Assembly: GCF_006152115.1 (NCBI RefSeq)
Contig: NZ_VDFU01000032.1
Location: 1-40,511, forward strand
Origin: Rubellimicrobium rubrum
Lineage (GTDB): Bacteria; Pseudomonadota; Alphaproteobacteria; Rhodobacterales; Rhodobacteraceae
Direction: 5' to 3'
Length of the DNA: 40,511 bases
The notes under the pieces were generated by a model. The model saw only the letters and a list, made by a program, of their open reading frames with translations, did no database searches and was not told the DNA's origin. Made by a program: the position numbers and the translations under genes. Of this stretch, positions 31,754 to 40,441 are shown in pieces (position 1 is the stretch's first letter; each line of letters starts with the position of its first letter).

Positions 31754-32436
31754 CCGAGAAAGCGGCGCAGGGCCCGTTCGACCGTTGCCCCCAGGAAGGC
31801 CAGGAGGTCCGTGCCATGCTGCGGCAGGAAGTGTCCGGGCTGACGCGAGCCCAACGCCAGCAGACCGACGTCGTCGCCCAGATCGAGCCGGAGGCAGGCC
31901 TCGGACTCGATGTCGCTGCCATGGATTGTCGCCACGCCTATGCGGCGCAGCACGACGGACCGGGCCGGAAACCCGCTGCCCGCCCGCAGATAGGCATCGA
32001 CGAAGCCGCGCGGCTCCATCACCAGGGGACCATCGAGCCGCTCCACCCCGTCTTCGCCGTCCGCATGGTCGGCTTCGATGATGAGACGCAGCGAATCGAC
32101 CCGGAGGATCGACCGCACGTCTTCGTTCAGGTCGCGCAGGAAGGTCTCGAATCGCTGGGGCTCGAGAAGCCGCAGCACGGCCCGGTGAATCTGCGCCGTC
32201 CCGGCGACGTTGTCATAGGCCGCGGCGATCACGCTCCGATGCGTGTCCTCGAGCTTGTCTAGACGGGCTTCCAGGCGGTCCATCGCGATTCCCCTAAGGT
32301 CCACGATGTTGGGACCCATCAGGCGTTCGTTGGCGGCGACAAGGACCCGCATGATGTCCTTGTCGTCAAGCACCACGGCTGGATCCGCGATGATCCTCTC
32401 ACGGACCTGAGGGTCCATCAGGGGGCTGCTGCTCAT
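31750..32436 (-). CDS. DUF484 (YigA-like, GAF-related) protein
   Basis: This 228-residue protein is of the DUF484 family. The N-terminus (MDPQVRERIIADPAVVLDDKDIMRVLVAAN) is typical, followed by a helix rich in charged residues (LEARLDKLEDTHRSVIAAAYDN) and a GAF-like domain of about 140 residues ending near DVGLLALGSRQPGHFLPQHGTDLLAFLGATVERAL. The function is unknown; the family is coded beside xerC. I start at ATG 32436, with AAGAGTGTGAAGG upstream. It is divergent from priA, with a LexA box between them. Confidence 0.88.
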   Translation of the reverse strand: MSSSPLMDPQVRERIIADPAVVLDDKDIMRVLVAANERLMGPNIVDLRGIAMDRLEARLDKLEDTHRSVIAAAYDNVAGTAQIHRAVLRLLEPQRFETFLRDLNEDVRSILRVDSLRLIIEADHADGEDGVERLDGPLVMEPRGFVDAYLRAGSGFPARSVVLRRIGVATIHGSDIESEACLRLDLGDDVGLLALGSRQPGHFLPQHGTDLLAFLGATVERALRRFLG

Positions 32437-32598
32437 GCCTTCACACTCTTTGGGTTGGTGTTCATCGGGCAGACTATCAGCGCCATGCGACCCGGCCAGC
32501 GGAGTCAGCACGTTGTCTGCTCGGGCCGCCGCGAATCGTGGCCTTCCCGCACGGGTCGGGCGCCGGGTGCGTTAACCCTTGTCCTTGTGGCATAAATA

Positions 32599-32613
32599 GA
32601 ACATATCAGGAAC
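32599..32613. promoter_or_regulatory. LexA (SOS) box before priA
   Basis: GAAC-ATATCAG-GAAC matches the alphaproteobacterial LexA site GTTC-N7-GTTC (read on the other strand) exactly. It ends 22 bases before the priA start, so LexA binding would block the priA promoter. It is 163 bases from the divergent DUF484-xerC unit. The match is direct; regulation is inference. Confidence 0.6.
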
Positions 32614-32635
32614 TAGGCCCCGGGAGGGACGGATC

Positions 32636-35008
32636 ATGCCCAAGGCTCGCGCGCCCAAGCGCATCGCACCTGCCGCCCTGCCGGGCGGGCCCGAGCGTGA
32701 AGGCGATCCCTTCGGGCTCGATCTCATGGACGTGCCCGCTGCTCTGGCGGAGTCCCGGGCCGAAGCCCCCCCGGAGGCTGCGCCTGCTCCCCCTGCTTGG
32801 CGCATGGCAGAGCCCGCCTACGAGGACCGTTTCGCCCCCGGCGAGCGGGTGGGCATCCTGCCCCTCGGGGCGCTCGACCGACTGCTGGACTACAAGGCCT
32901 CGGCCGAGGGACTGGCGCCCGGCGCGTTCGTCGAGGTGCCTCTCGGGCCGCGGCAGATCGTGGGGATCGTCTGGGGCCCCGGAACGGGCGAGGTGCCCGA
33001 GGCGCGGCTGCGGCCGGTGACGCGCGTTCTCGATGCGCCACCCCTTCGCGCGCCGATGCGCGAGTTTCTGGGTCGCGCTGCCGACTACACGCTGACGCCG
33101 CTGCCCGCGATGGTGCGGCTGGCCACCCGAGCGCCCGGCCTGACCGAAGGCCAGGCGATGCGTCACGTCTACCGGATGGGCCCGCGCGAGATCGGGCGGA
33201 TGACCGACGCGCGGACCCGCGTCCTTGCGGTGCTGCGGGACCACCCGGAGATGAGCTTCACCCTAGGCGAGCTCGCCGGAATGGCCGGGGTGGGGACGGC
33301 GGTAATCAAAGGGCTGGTCCAGCAGGGCGCCGTGCTGGAGGCCGAGGCGGCGCGGGACCGGCCCTATCCTGTGCTGGACCTCGACGCCAAGGGCGTGTCG
33401 CTGACACCGGACCAGATGCTGGCCGCCGCCGCTTTGCGGATCGGGGCCGAGGCGCGCAGCTACAACACGACGCTCCTCAAGGGCGTGACCGGCTCGGGCA
33501 AGACCGAGGTCTACTTGGAGGCCGTGGCCGAGACGCTGCGGCAGGGGCGGCAGGCTCTCGTGCTGCTGCCCGAAATCGCGCTGACCGGCGCCTTCCTTGC
33601 CCGTGTGGAGCATCGCTTCGGCGCGCCTGCGGCCGAGTGGCATTCCGGCATGACCCAGACCGAGCGGCGCAGGCTGTGGCGCATGACCGCCACGGGGGGC
33701 GCGAGCCTTGTCGTGGGGGCGCGCTCGGCGCTGTTCCTGCCGTTCCGCGACCTGGGACTCGTGGTCGTCGACGAGGAGCACGACACTTCCTACAAGCAGG
33801 AGGACGGCGTCCTTTACAACGCGCGGGACATGGCCGTTCTGCGCGCCTCCATCGAGAAATCGCAGGTGATCTTGGCCTCGGCGACCCCCTGCCTTGAATC
33901 CTGGCACAACGCCGAGATCGGGAAGTACGCCCGTCTGACGCTGCCCGCCCGCGTGGGCTTGGCCGTGCTGCCGACCGTCAAGGCCGTGGACATGCGGCTG
34001 GAGGATATTGCGCGAGGGAACTGGGTATCGCCGACGCTCGCGAACGCCGTCGCGCATCGATTGGAGCGGGAGGAGCAGTCGCTCCTCTTCATCAACCGGC
34101 GGGGCTATGCGCCAGTGACGCTGTGCCGGTCCTGCGGTCATCAACTGGGCTGCCCGCATTGCGACGCGCGGCTGGTGGAGCATCGGTTCATGCGCCGCCT
34201 GATGTGCCACCAATGCGGCGAGACGCAGCCGATGCCCATCGCCTGCCCGGATTGCGGGGCCGAGGGCAAGCTGTCTCCGGTCGGGCCCGGTGTGGAGAGG
34301 CTGGCCGAGGAGGTCGCGTCGCTGTTCCCGACCGCGCGGACGGCGGTGCTGTCCTCGGACCTTTATGGCTCGGCCAAGTCGCTCAAGGAGGCCATCGAGC
34401 AGATCGCGGACGGGGCGGCGGACATCATCATCGGCACGCAACTCGTGGCCAAGGGGCATAACTTTCCCAAGCTGACGCTGGCCGGGGTGATCGACGCGGA
34501 TCTGGGGCTTTACGGGTCGGACCTGCGGGCCGCCGAGCGGACCTTTGCGCTGATGCGGCAGGTCTCGGGCCGCGCGGGTCGGGCCGATGCCCCCGGCGAG
34601 GCGATGCTCCAGACCTACCAGCCGCACCATCCGGTGATCCAGGCAATCCTGAGGGGCGACGACGAGGGCTTCTGGCGCGCCGAAGCGGACGGACGGCGGA
34701 TGGCCGGAATGCCGCCCTTCTCGCGGTTGGCCGGCATTGTTCTGTCCTCGGAGGATGCCCAGGACGCGATGGACAAGGCCGTCGAGATGGCCCGCAACAA
34801 GGAGCCTTTGGCCAAGATCGGGGCAGAGGTCTGGGGGCCGGCGCCCGCGCCCATCGCCCGCGTCCGGGGGCGGCATCGTGTCCGGCTGCTCGTCAAGGCC
34901 GACCGGGGTGCGCCGCTGCAGGACGCGATCGCCCGGTGGGCCGCCCAGTTCCGGTTTCCCTCGGACCTGCGACTCACGATAGACATCGACCCGCAAAGCT
35001 TCATGTGA
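32636..35008 (+). CDS. priA: Primosomal protein N' (PriA) helicase
   Basis: PriA reloads the replisome at stalled forks by remodelling DNA and starting primosome assembly. The 790-residue protein has a 3'-DNA binding domain (about 65-165), a winged-helix region (about 190-240), helicase motif I GVTGSGKT at 283-290, and DEEH in VVVDEEHDTSYKQEDG near 378. The zinc-binding CRSCGHQLGCPHC and CHQCGETQPMPIACPDC follow near 498-543. QVSGRAGRADAPGEA is motif VI. The start at 32636 has GGGAGGG upstream and gives a 57-residue A/P-rich N-terminal extension not usual in PriA; ATG 32804 would remove it but has no ribosome site. Confidence 0.95.
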   Translation: MPKARAPKRIAPAALPGGPEREGDPFGLDLMDVPAALAESRAEAPPEAAPAPPAWRMAEPAYEDRFAPGERVGILPLGALDRLLDYKASAEGLAPGAFVEVPLGPRQIVGIVWGPGTGEVPEARLRPVTRVLDAPPLRAPMREFLGRAADYTLTPLPAMVRLATRAPGLTEGQAMRHVYRMGPREIGRMTDARTRVLAVLRDHPEMSFTLGELAGMAGVGTAVIKGLVQQGAVLEAEAARDRPYPVLDLDAKGVSLTPDQMLAAAALRIGAEARSYNTTLLKGVTGSGKTEVYLEAVAETLRQGRQALVLLPEIALTGAFLARVEHRFGAPAAEWHSGMTQTERRRLWRMTATGGASLVVGARSALFLPFRDLGLVVVDEEHDTSYKQEDGVLYNARDMAVLRASIEKSQVILASATPCLESWHNAEIGKYARLTLPARVGLAVLPTVKAVDMRLEDIARGNWVSPTLANAVAHRLEREEQSLLFINRRGYAPVTLCRSCGHQLGCPHCDARLVEHRFMRRLMCHQCGETQPMPIACPDCGAEGKLSPVGPGVERLAEEVASLFPTARTAVLSSDLYGSAKSLKEAIEQIADGAADIIIGTQLVAKGHNFPKLTLAGVIDADLGLYGSDLRAAERTFALMRQVSGRAGRADAPGEAMLQTYQPHHPVIQAILRGDDEGFWRAEADGRRMAGMPPFSRLAGIVLSSEDAQDAMDKAVEMARNKEPLAKIGAEVWGPAPAPIARVRGRHRVRLLVKADRGAPLQDAIARWAAQFRFPSDLRLTIDIDPQSFM

Positions 35009-35018
35009 GGGTCGCGGG

Positions 35019-35219
35019 ATGGAGGATGGAGGGATCGTGCTGGGCCTCCTGGGCTCGACGATGGGGCCGGCGGTGCTCGCCGCTTGGCTCATCCGGCGCT
35101 GGGTGCGCAAAGTGCTGCGCACGGCCCTGATGGTGGCCCTGATCGGGGGCGCGGCATGGGTCGGGGGAGGGGCGGTCCTGTCCGACGCGCTGTCCGGCCT
35201 CGCGGTCGCGACGGATTGA
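35019..35219 (+). CDS. Small glycine-rich membrane protein
   Basis: This 66-residue frame starts ten bases after priA. Residues about 5-25 ([21 protein letters not shown]) and 33-57 ([23 protein letters not shown]) are hydrophobic, with RRWVRK between them, so a two-helix membrane protein is likely. I recognise no family. It has a modest GAGGG ribosome site. The hydrophobic pattern supports a real gene, but its function is unknown. Confidence 0.5.
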   Translation: MEDGGIVLGLLGSTMGPAVLAAWLIRRWVRKVLRTALMVALIGGAAWVGGGAVLSDALSGLAVATD

Positions 35220-35286
35220 GCGGCCAGCCCCTGCCAAGAGGAGCGAAGCGCACCTATATCCGTGGCAACCGAAAGGAACCGCCCCG

Positions 35287-35937
35287 ATGTTCAGCCTGTT
35301 CGCCGACAAGTCCCGCATGATCTCTCCGGACGAGGCCCTTCCGGGCCGTCCGCATCCCCTTCCAACCGCCGACCGACATGCCGTCCTGGGTGTGCCGCTC
35401 AACCTGGACCTGCCCGAAGGCATGGAAGCGGCGGTGTTCGGGATGGGCTGCTTCTGGGGCGTGGAGCGGATGTTCTGGAAGCTCCCCGGCGTGCACTCGA
35501 CCATGGTCGGCTATGCGGCGGGCTTCACGCCGAACCCCACCTACGAGGAGGTCTGCACCGGCCGCACGGGCCACAACGAGGTCGTGCGCGTGGTCTATGA
35601 TCCCAAGGTCATCTCCTACGAGCAGTTGCTGCAGGTGTTCTGGGAAGGTCACGATCCGACCCAGGGAATGAGGCAGGGCAACGACCGCGGGACCCAGTAC
35701 CGGTCCGGCGTCTACGTCCTGAACGAGGCCCAGCGCGAAGCGGCCGAGCGGACCAGGGCCGCCTTTCAGGAGCGACTGCGCGCGGCCGGCTACGGCGCGA
35801 TCACCACGGAGATTGAGCCTGCCGGTCCGTTCTACCTCGCCGAGGACTACCACCAGCAGTATCTCCACAAGAACCCGCGCGGCTATTGCGGGGTCGGCGG
35901 CACGGGGGTGACCTGTCCCATCGGCGTCGCCGTCTGA
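35287..35937 (+). CDS. msrA: Peptide-methionine (S)-S-oxide reductase MsrA
   Basis: MsrA reduces methionine S-sulfoxide in proteins with thioredoxin as electron donor. The 216-residue protein has the catalytic [13 protein letters not shown] near residue 52 (cysteine 55), then [26 protein letters not shown] and [34 protein letters not shown], with the resolving cysteines in GYCG and VTCPIG, ends it. Length matches E. coli MsrA, including the N-terminal segment. ATG 35287 has AAAGGAACC upstream. Confidence 0.96.
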   Translation: MFSLFADKSRMISPDEALPGRPHPLPTADRHAVLGVPLNLDLPEGMEAAVFGMGCFWGVERMFWKLPGVHSTMVGYAAGFTPNPTYEEVCTGRTGHNEVVRVVYDPKVISYEQLLQVFWEGHDPTQGMRQGNDRGTQYRSGVYVLNEAQREAAERTRAAFQERLRAAGYGAITTEIEPAGPFYLAEDYHQQYLHKNPRGYCGVGGTGVTCPIGVAV

Positions 35938-35947
35938 GCGAAGGTAG

Positions 35948-35999
35948 GGGAGGGGACTGATCGAACGGGGGTGGTGACCCGTTGACCCGGACCCCTCCC
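35948..35999 (+). repeat. Nested inverted repeat after msrA
   Basis: GGGAGGGG (35948-35955) pairs with CCCCTCCC (35992-35999). Inside it AACGGG (35964-35969) pairs with CCCGTT (35978-35983). It lies between msrA and prmA. It could end the msrA message, but no T run follows. Confidence 0.4.
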
Positions 36000-36034
36000 G
36001 CCCCTAGGCCGCCCCAACAAGGGAGGGCTTCGCC

Positions 36035-36910
36035 ATGATGTATTCCGCGATCACGATCACCGAAGGGCTCGCCTCGGCCCAGGCCTTGGCCGAGGCCGTG
36101 GAGGACCTCGATCCTCCTCCCTTCGCCGTCGGGCATTTCGAGATCGAGGACGGGTCCAACCGCTTCGAGATCGGTGCGCATTTCGAGGAAGAGCCCGACG
36201 ACGTCGTGCTGGATCTGCTGGCCGCCGTGCATGGCGCGCGGTCTTGGACCATTTCCGAGGTGCCCGAGGTGGACTGGGTCGCCAAGGTCCGACGCGACCT
36301 TCCGCCGGTCGAAGCCGGACGGTTCTATCTCCATGGCTCGCACGATTCCGACAAGGTGCCCGCGAACCGAGTGCCGCTGCTGATCGAGGCTGCCATGGCG
36401 TTTGGCACCGGCCATCACGGCACGACGCTGGGTTGCCTGCTCGCCATCGATCAGTTGGAGCGCGACGGCTTCCGTCCGGGCCGCGTGGCCGATGTGGGGG
36501 CCGGGACGGCGGTGCTCGCCATGGCAGCCGCCCATGCCTGGCCTGAGGCCGGCCCCATCGTCGCCGGCGACATCGACCCGGTGGCGGTCGAGACCGCCAA
36601 AGCCAACCTGGGCGCCAATGGGCTGGCCCACCGGGTCCTTTGCGTGGAGGCCGCGGGCCTCGACGCCGAGGCCTTCCGCGAGGCTCAGCCCTTCGACCTG
36701 ATCCTGGCCAATATCCTCAAGGGTCCCCTGATCGCCTTGGCGCCGGATCTCGCTCAAGCGGTGGCGCCGGGCGGGCGGGTGATTCTTTCGGGTCTCCTGC
36801 GGGAACAGGCCGAGGAGGTCGCGAATGTTTATTCGCGGCTCGGCATCAATACCGTCAGGAAGAATGAGATAGGTGATTGGGCGATTCTAATACTGGGTGC
36901 GGACTCCTGA
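36035..36910 (+). CDS. prmA: Ribosomal protein L11 methyltransferase PrmA
   Basis: PrmA methylates L11 using S-adenosylmethionine. The 291-residue protein has an N-terminal L11-recognising domain and, from about 120, a Rossmann-type methyltransferase: EAAMAFGTGHHGTTLGCL near 119-136, ADVGAGTAVLAMAAA for SAM near 150-164, DIDPVAVETAKANLGANG, and LILANILKGPLIALAPDL near 225. The GAGTAV motif deviates from the common GCGSGI but the fold is clear. ATG 36035 has GGGAGGG upstream. The last 90 bases are noticeably more AT-rich than the rest of the gene. Confidence 0.93.
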   Translation: MMYSAITITEGLASAQALAEAVEDLDPPPFAVGHFEIEDGSNRFEIGAHFEEEPDDVVLDLLAAVHGARSWTISEVPEVDWVAKVRRDLPPVEAGRFYLHGSHDSDKVPANRVPLLIEAAMAFGTGHHGTTLGCLLAIDQLERDGFRPGRVADVGAGTAVLAMAAAHAWPEAGPIVAGDIDPVAVETAKANLGANGLAHRVLCVEAAGLDAEAFREAQPFDLILANILKGPLIALAPDLAQAVAPGGRVILSGLLREQAEEVANVYSRLGINTVRKNEIGDWAILILGADS

Positions 36911-36946
36911 AATAAGGCGCAAAGAAGGAGTAATGGCGGAGTTTTC

Positions 36947-36975
36947 TTGAAGCACTTGATGCCTCATGATTTAAC
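36947..36975 (+). promoter_or_regulatory. Predicted promoter of the gene at 37030
   Basis: TTGAAG (36947-36952), a 17-base spacer and TTTAAC (36970-36975) lie in an AT-rich pocket 54 bases before the start at 37030. Each box has four of six consensus bases. A small GGGGC/GCCCC hairpin follows. Activity is inference. Confidence 0.4.
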
Positions 36976-37029
36976 TTGATTCAGGGGCGTGTGAGGCCCC
37001 GTTCAGGTTATGTCAGGCACTATCTAGTC

Positions 37030-37371
37030 ATGTCACGAGCCGCTTTCGACGACCGGATCAACGCAATCGAGGAAAAGAACCAGCGTCTTGCGCTGGGCGT
37101 CGAATACCGGATCGGCGCAGATGGCCTGATAGAGGCGCGTCCTCGCCGCCGCATGACCCGCCGCCCGCCGTTCAGGGGAATCGCAATGGTCCTGACAGCC
37201 GCCTTGGGCCTCAAGGCGGCGCTGTTCATCGGGATGGGCGAGGCGACCTACGAGGCGCGCAGAGCCGATCTGGTCGTCGGCAATCGGGCGGAGCAGGTTG
37301 CGGCGTGGCTGATGCAGCCCGATCCAGCCGTCCGGGGCGTCGCTTTGGCCGTGACACTGTTTTCCCGCTGA
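37030..37371 (+). CDS. Hypothetical single-pass membrane protein upstream of ruvC
   Basis: I do not recognise a named family for this 113-residue protein. Residues 1-35 form a charged helical head with AFDDRINAIEEKNQRLALGVEYRIGADGLIEAR. A basic patch RPRRRMTRRPPFRG follows, then a single membrane helix at about 50-70 (IAMVLTAALGLKAALFIGM), then a short, mainly polar tail. The basic patch before the helix suggests the head is in the cytoplasm. ATG 37030 is used; the frame opens earlier only at a TTG. A similar small gene before ruvC is, from memory, common in Rhodobacterales. Confidence 0.7.
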   Translation: MSRAAFDDRINAIEEKNQRLALGVEYRIGADGLIEARPRRRMTRRPPFRGIAMVLTAALGLKAALFIGMGEATYEARRADLVVGNRAEQVAAWLMQPDPAVRGVALAVTLFSR

Positions 37372-37537
37372 TTAATGCCCCCCGCTGCGGGTGCACCTGC
37401 GCTTTGCCCGGCTCTGGCAAAATGGCCGCAGATACCTGCGTTCTGGGTCTCCGCCGTGCGAGGGCGGGGCGGCCTCTCTGGTTCCTGTTCCCGCTTTGTG
37501 CTAGCCCGGCCTTGCAGTGGCGGGACGGGAACCAGCG

Positions 37538-38113
37538 ATGCGCGTCATGGGAGTCGATCCGGGCCTTCAGAACATGGGCTGGGGCGTCATTGAGGTCGAA
37601 GGCACCCGCATCCGTCATGTGGCCAACGGCGTGGTCCATTCCGGCCAGGGTGACCTCGCCGTACGGTTGCTTCGGCTATACGACCAGATGCGCGCGATCC
37701 TGTCGGCGCAGATGCCCGACGAGGCTGCCGTGGAGCAGACCTTCGTCAACAAGGACGCGGTCGGCACGCTCAAGCTCGGGCAGGCGCGCGCGATAGCCCT
37801 TCTGGTGCCGGCCCAAGCGGGGATCAAGGTGGGGGAGTACGCGCCCAACGCCGTCAAGAAGGCCATCGTCGGCGTGGGTCATGCCGCCAAGGCCCAGATC
37901 GACCACATGGTGCGTCTGCACCTGCCCGGCGTGTCGCTGGCCGGACCGGATGCGGCCGACGCCTTGGCCGTGGCGATCTGCCATGCGCACCATCTGCAGT
38001 CCGCCACGCACCTGACTGCGGCCATCGCCAAGGCCGAGGATCGTGCAGCCGAGGAACGGGCGAACACCGCGCGGGCTGTGGTCGCACGGGCCCTGCGGGA
38101 GGTGCGGCGATGA
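37538..38113 (+). CDS. ruvC: Holliday junction resolvase RuvC
   Basis: RuvC cuts Holliday junctions in symmetric pairs after RuvAB branch migration. The 191-residue protein carries all four acidic active-site residues at D7 ([12 protein letters not shown]), E66 ([20 protein letters not shown]), D138 and D141 ([17 protein letters not shown]), in the same spacing as E. coli RuvC. The C-terminus is extended by a charged helix ([11 protein letters not shown]). ATG 37538 fits the family start. Its TGA overlaps the ruvA ATG, so the two are coupled. Confidence 0.97.
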   Translation: MRVMGVDPGLQNMGWGVIEVEGTRIRHVANGVVHSGQGDLAVRLLRLYDQMRAILSAQMPDEAAVEQTFVNKDAVGTLKLGQARAIALLVPAQAGIKVGEYAPNAVKKAIVGVGHAAKAQIDHMVRLHLPGVSLAGPDAADALAVAICHAHHLQSATHLTAAIAKAEDRAAEERANTARAVVARALREVRR

Positions 38114-38811
38114 TCGGACGGGTGGCCGGGCGGCTCGTGTACCGTGCCCAGGATCATGTCCTGATCGACGTGCGTGGCGTGGGTTATCTGGTCCATGTGT
38201 CCGAACGGGTGATGGCCGGCCTGCCTCGCACCGGCGAGGCGGTGGCCCTGTTCACCGAACTTCAGGTGCGCGAGGACGGCTGGACGTTGTTCGGCTTTCC
38301 CACCTTGGTCGAAAAGGAGTGGCATCGGCTTTTGCTGACCGTGCAGGGCGTTGGGGCCAAGGTGGCGCTGGCCCTGATGGGGGCGCTGGGGCCGGATGCC
38401 CTGGGCCGGGCCATCGCCCTGGGGGACTGGGCCACTCTGGCCCGCGCCAAGGGGGTAGGGCCGCGAACCGCCCAGCGCGTCGTCAACGAGTTGCGCGAGA
38501 AGGCCCCTGCCGTGATGGCCATGGCCGGGCTGATCGGAACGACATCGGTCACCACGCACACGCTTGATGCCGACGAGGCCGAGGTGGTGGAAGTGCCGGA
38601 CGACGCGGCCCCCGCGAAGCGCGCCCCTCGACGGTCAGAGCCCGATCCCGGTGCAGTGGCGCAGGCCGACGCACTCTCGGCCTTGGGCAACCTGGGCTAT
38701 GCTCCGGGCGAAGCGGTTCAGGCTGTGGCCCAGGCCGCCGATTCGAACCCACAGGGTGGAACGGCCGAGCTGATCCGCGCCGCGCTGCGCCTGCTCGCTC
38801 CCAAGGAATAG
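38110..38811 (+). CDS. ruvA: Holliday junction branch migration protein RuvA
   Basis: RuvA binds the four-way junction and loads the RuvB motors. The 233-residue protein begins [21 protein letters not shown] (domain I), has helix-hairpin-helix segments [14 protein letters not shown] and [21 protein letters not shown] (about 75-140), and a C-terminal domain III ([20 protein letters not shown]) that contacts RuvB. An acidic and basic linker of about 40 residues makes it longer than the 203 residues in E. coli. It overlaps ruvC and leads into ruvB 46 bases later. Confidence 0.96.
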   Translation: MIGRVAGRLVYRAQDHVLIDVRGVGYLVHVSERVMAGLPRTGEAVALFTELQVREDGWTLFGFPTLVEKEWHRLLLTVQGVGAKVALALMGALGPDALGRAIALGDWATLARAKGVGPRTAQRVVNELREKAPAVMAMAGLIGTTSVTTHTLDADEAEVVEVPDDAAPAKRAPRRSEPDPGAVAQADALSALGNLGYAPGEAVQAVAQAADSNPQGGTAELIRAALRLLAPKE

Positions 38812-38857
38812 CCGTTCCACCCTGGAAGAACACAACGTGAACGCTTAGGTCAGATGC

Positions 38858-39874
38858 ATGTCCGATCCCATTCTCCGCCCCGATCCTCAGCCAGAGGACA
38901 TGTCCGATAAGGCGCTCCGTCCCCAGATGCTGTCCGAGTTCATCGGCCAGCACGAGGCAAGGGCCAACCTGCGCGTGTTCATCGAATCCGCCAAGATGCG
39001 TGGCGAGGCGATGGACCATACTCTCTTCTACGGGCCGCCGGGGCTGGGAAAGACCACGCTAGCCCAGATCATGGCGCGCGAGCTGGGGGTGGGATTCCGC
39101 ATGACCTCGGGCCCCGTGCTCGCCAAGGCGGGCGATCTCGCGGCAATCCTGACGAACCTCGAAGCCAAGGACGTCCTGTTCATCGACGAGATCCACCGCC
39201 TGAGCCCGGTGGTCGAGGAGGTCCTTTATCCGGCACTCGAGGATTTTCAGCTCGACCTCGTGATCGGCGAAGGACCGGCCGCGCGTACCGTGCGAATCGA
39301 GCTGCAGCCCTTCACGCTTGTGGGGGCGACGACCCGGCTCGGGCTGCTGACGACGCCCCTGCGCGACCGGTTCGGGATTCCGACCCGGCTGGAGTTCTAC
39401 ACGATCGACGAGCTTTACGAGATCGTGATCCGCAACGCCCGCCTCCTCGGCACGCCCGCTGATCCCGACGGCGCGCGCGAGATTGCCCGCCGGGCTCGGG
39501 GCACGCCGCGCATCGCCGGACGTCTCCTGAGGCGGGTGGTGGACTTTGCGGTGGTCGAAGGCGACGGGACGATCACGCGGGCCATTGCCGACCGGGCTTT
39601 GAACCGGCTGGGCGTGGACGACCTGGGCTTGGATGGGGCTGACCGGCGCTACCTGCGGCTCATCGCCGAAAGCTACCTTGGCGGGCCAGTCGGCGCCGAG
39701 ACTCTGTCCGCTGCCTTGTCCGAAGCGCGCGACGCCATCGAGGAGGTGATCGAGCCCTATCTGCTTCAGCAGGGACTCATCCAACGGACGCCCCGCGGGC
39801 GGATGCTGACCCAGTCGGCTTTTCGGCACCTCGGGCTCGAACCGCCGAAAGGGCAGGCGGATCTGTTTGGATAA
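38858..39874 (+). CDS. ruvB: Holliday junction helicase motor RuvB
   Basis: RuvB is the AAA+ hexameric ATPase that drives branch migration. The 338-residue protein has [14 protein letters not shown] near 19-32, Walker [12 protein letters not shown] near 62-72, Walker [25 protein letters not shown] near 107-130, and sensor [19 protein letters not shown] near 155-172. The sensor II/winged-helix part has [21 protein letters not shown] near 208-228 and ends [19 protein letters not shown]. Order ruvC-ruvA-ruvB is standard. Confidence 0.98.
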   Translation: MSDPILRPDPQPEDMSDKALRPQMLSEFIGQHEARANLRVFIESAKMRGEAMDHTLFYGPPGLGKTTLAQIMARELGVGFRMTSGPVLAKAGDLAAILTNLEAKDVLFIDEIHRLSPVVEEVLYPALEDFQLDLVIGEGPAARTVRIELQPFTLVGATTRLGLLTTPLRDRFGIPTRLEFYTIDELYEIVIRNARLLGTPADPDGAREIARRARGTPRIAGRLLRRVVDFAVVEGDGTITRAIADRALNRLGVDDLGLDGADRRYLRLIAESYLGGPVGAETLSAALSEARDAIEEVIEPYLLQQGLIQRTPRGRMLTQSAFRHLGLEPPKGQADLFG

Positions 39875-39927
39875 TCCTGCGTTTGCGAAGCCTTGACCCG
39901 GCCATGCCGGGGCGGGATGGTCGTGCC

Positions 39928-40317
39928 ATGGCCCACCACTTCCCTGTCCGCGTTTACTATGAGGACACCGACTTGGCCGGGGTGGTGTACTACGCCAACT
40001 ATCTCCGTTTCATCGAACGGGCCCGGACGGAGTGGGCGCGCGAGGCTGGCATCGATCAGGGGCGCCTCCGGGCCGAGCAGGACATCGTTTTCGCCGTTTG
40101 CCGCCTTGAGGCCGACTACCTGAGCCCCGCGCGTTTCGATGATGTTCTGGATGTCCGAACGATTGTGGAGGCGATGGCCGGTGCCAGGATCGTCCTGATG
40201 CAGGAGATCGTCCGTGGAGAACTGATGCTGTTCGCCGCCCGTGTGACCCTGGTGGCGATGGACGGTCAGGGACGCCCTCGACGAATTCCCGCCCCGCTCC
40301 TCGCGCTCGGACCCTGA
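39928..40317 (+). CDS. ybgC: Tol-Pal associated acyl-CoA thioesterase YbgC
   Basis: YbgC is a hot-dog fold acyl-CoA thioesterase coded ahead of the tol-pal genes and implicated in phospholipid metabolism linked to outer-membrane stability. The 129-residue protein has the catalytic YYEDTDLAGVVYYANYLRFIERARTEW near 10-36, with the family aspartate in DTD. FDDVLDVRTIVEAMAGARIVLMQEIVRG forms the central strands. ATG 39928 fits the family start; ATG 39904 is an alternative. It lies 124 bases before tolQ, as in most proteobacteria. Confidence 0.93.
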   Translation: MAHHFPVRVYYEDTDLAGVVYYANYLRFIERARTEWAREAGIDQGRLRAEQDIVFAVCRLEADYLSPARFDDVLDVRTIVEAMAGARIVLMQEIVRGELMLFAARVTLVAMDGQGRPRRIPAPLLALGP

Positions 40318-40441
40318 GACCGCCGCAGCCGGGCCACAGTCAATCCCGATCGCGCCAAGACGGTTGGCATTCGTCGCGTCTCTGAGTTATCCCCACCCCC
40401 AAGCGCGCCCTTGAATGGCGCCAGGCGGCAGAGACAGGCAC

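Noticed and set aside
33263-35122. A 619-codon minus-strand frame opposite priA
   Set aside because: Low-complexity H/R/G/Q-rich translation; all PriA helicase and zinc motifs are on the plus strand.
36933-36950. Five-codon ORF after prmA with an AAGGAG next to it
   Set aside because: The ribosome site is only two bases from the ATG, and the ORF does not end on another start codon. It overlaps the promoter-like -35 box.
37481-37490. Two GTTC half sites before ruvC, as a possible LexA box
   Set aside because: The spacing is two bases, not the seven needed for the alphaproteobacterial LexA site.
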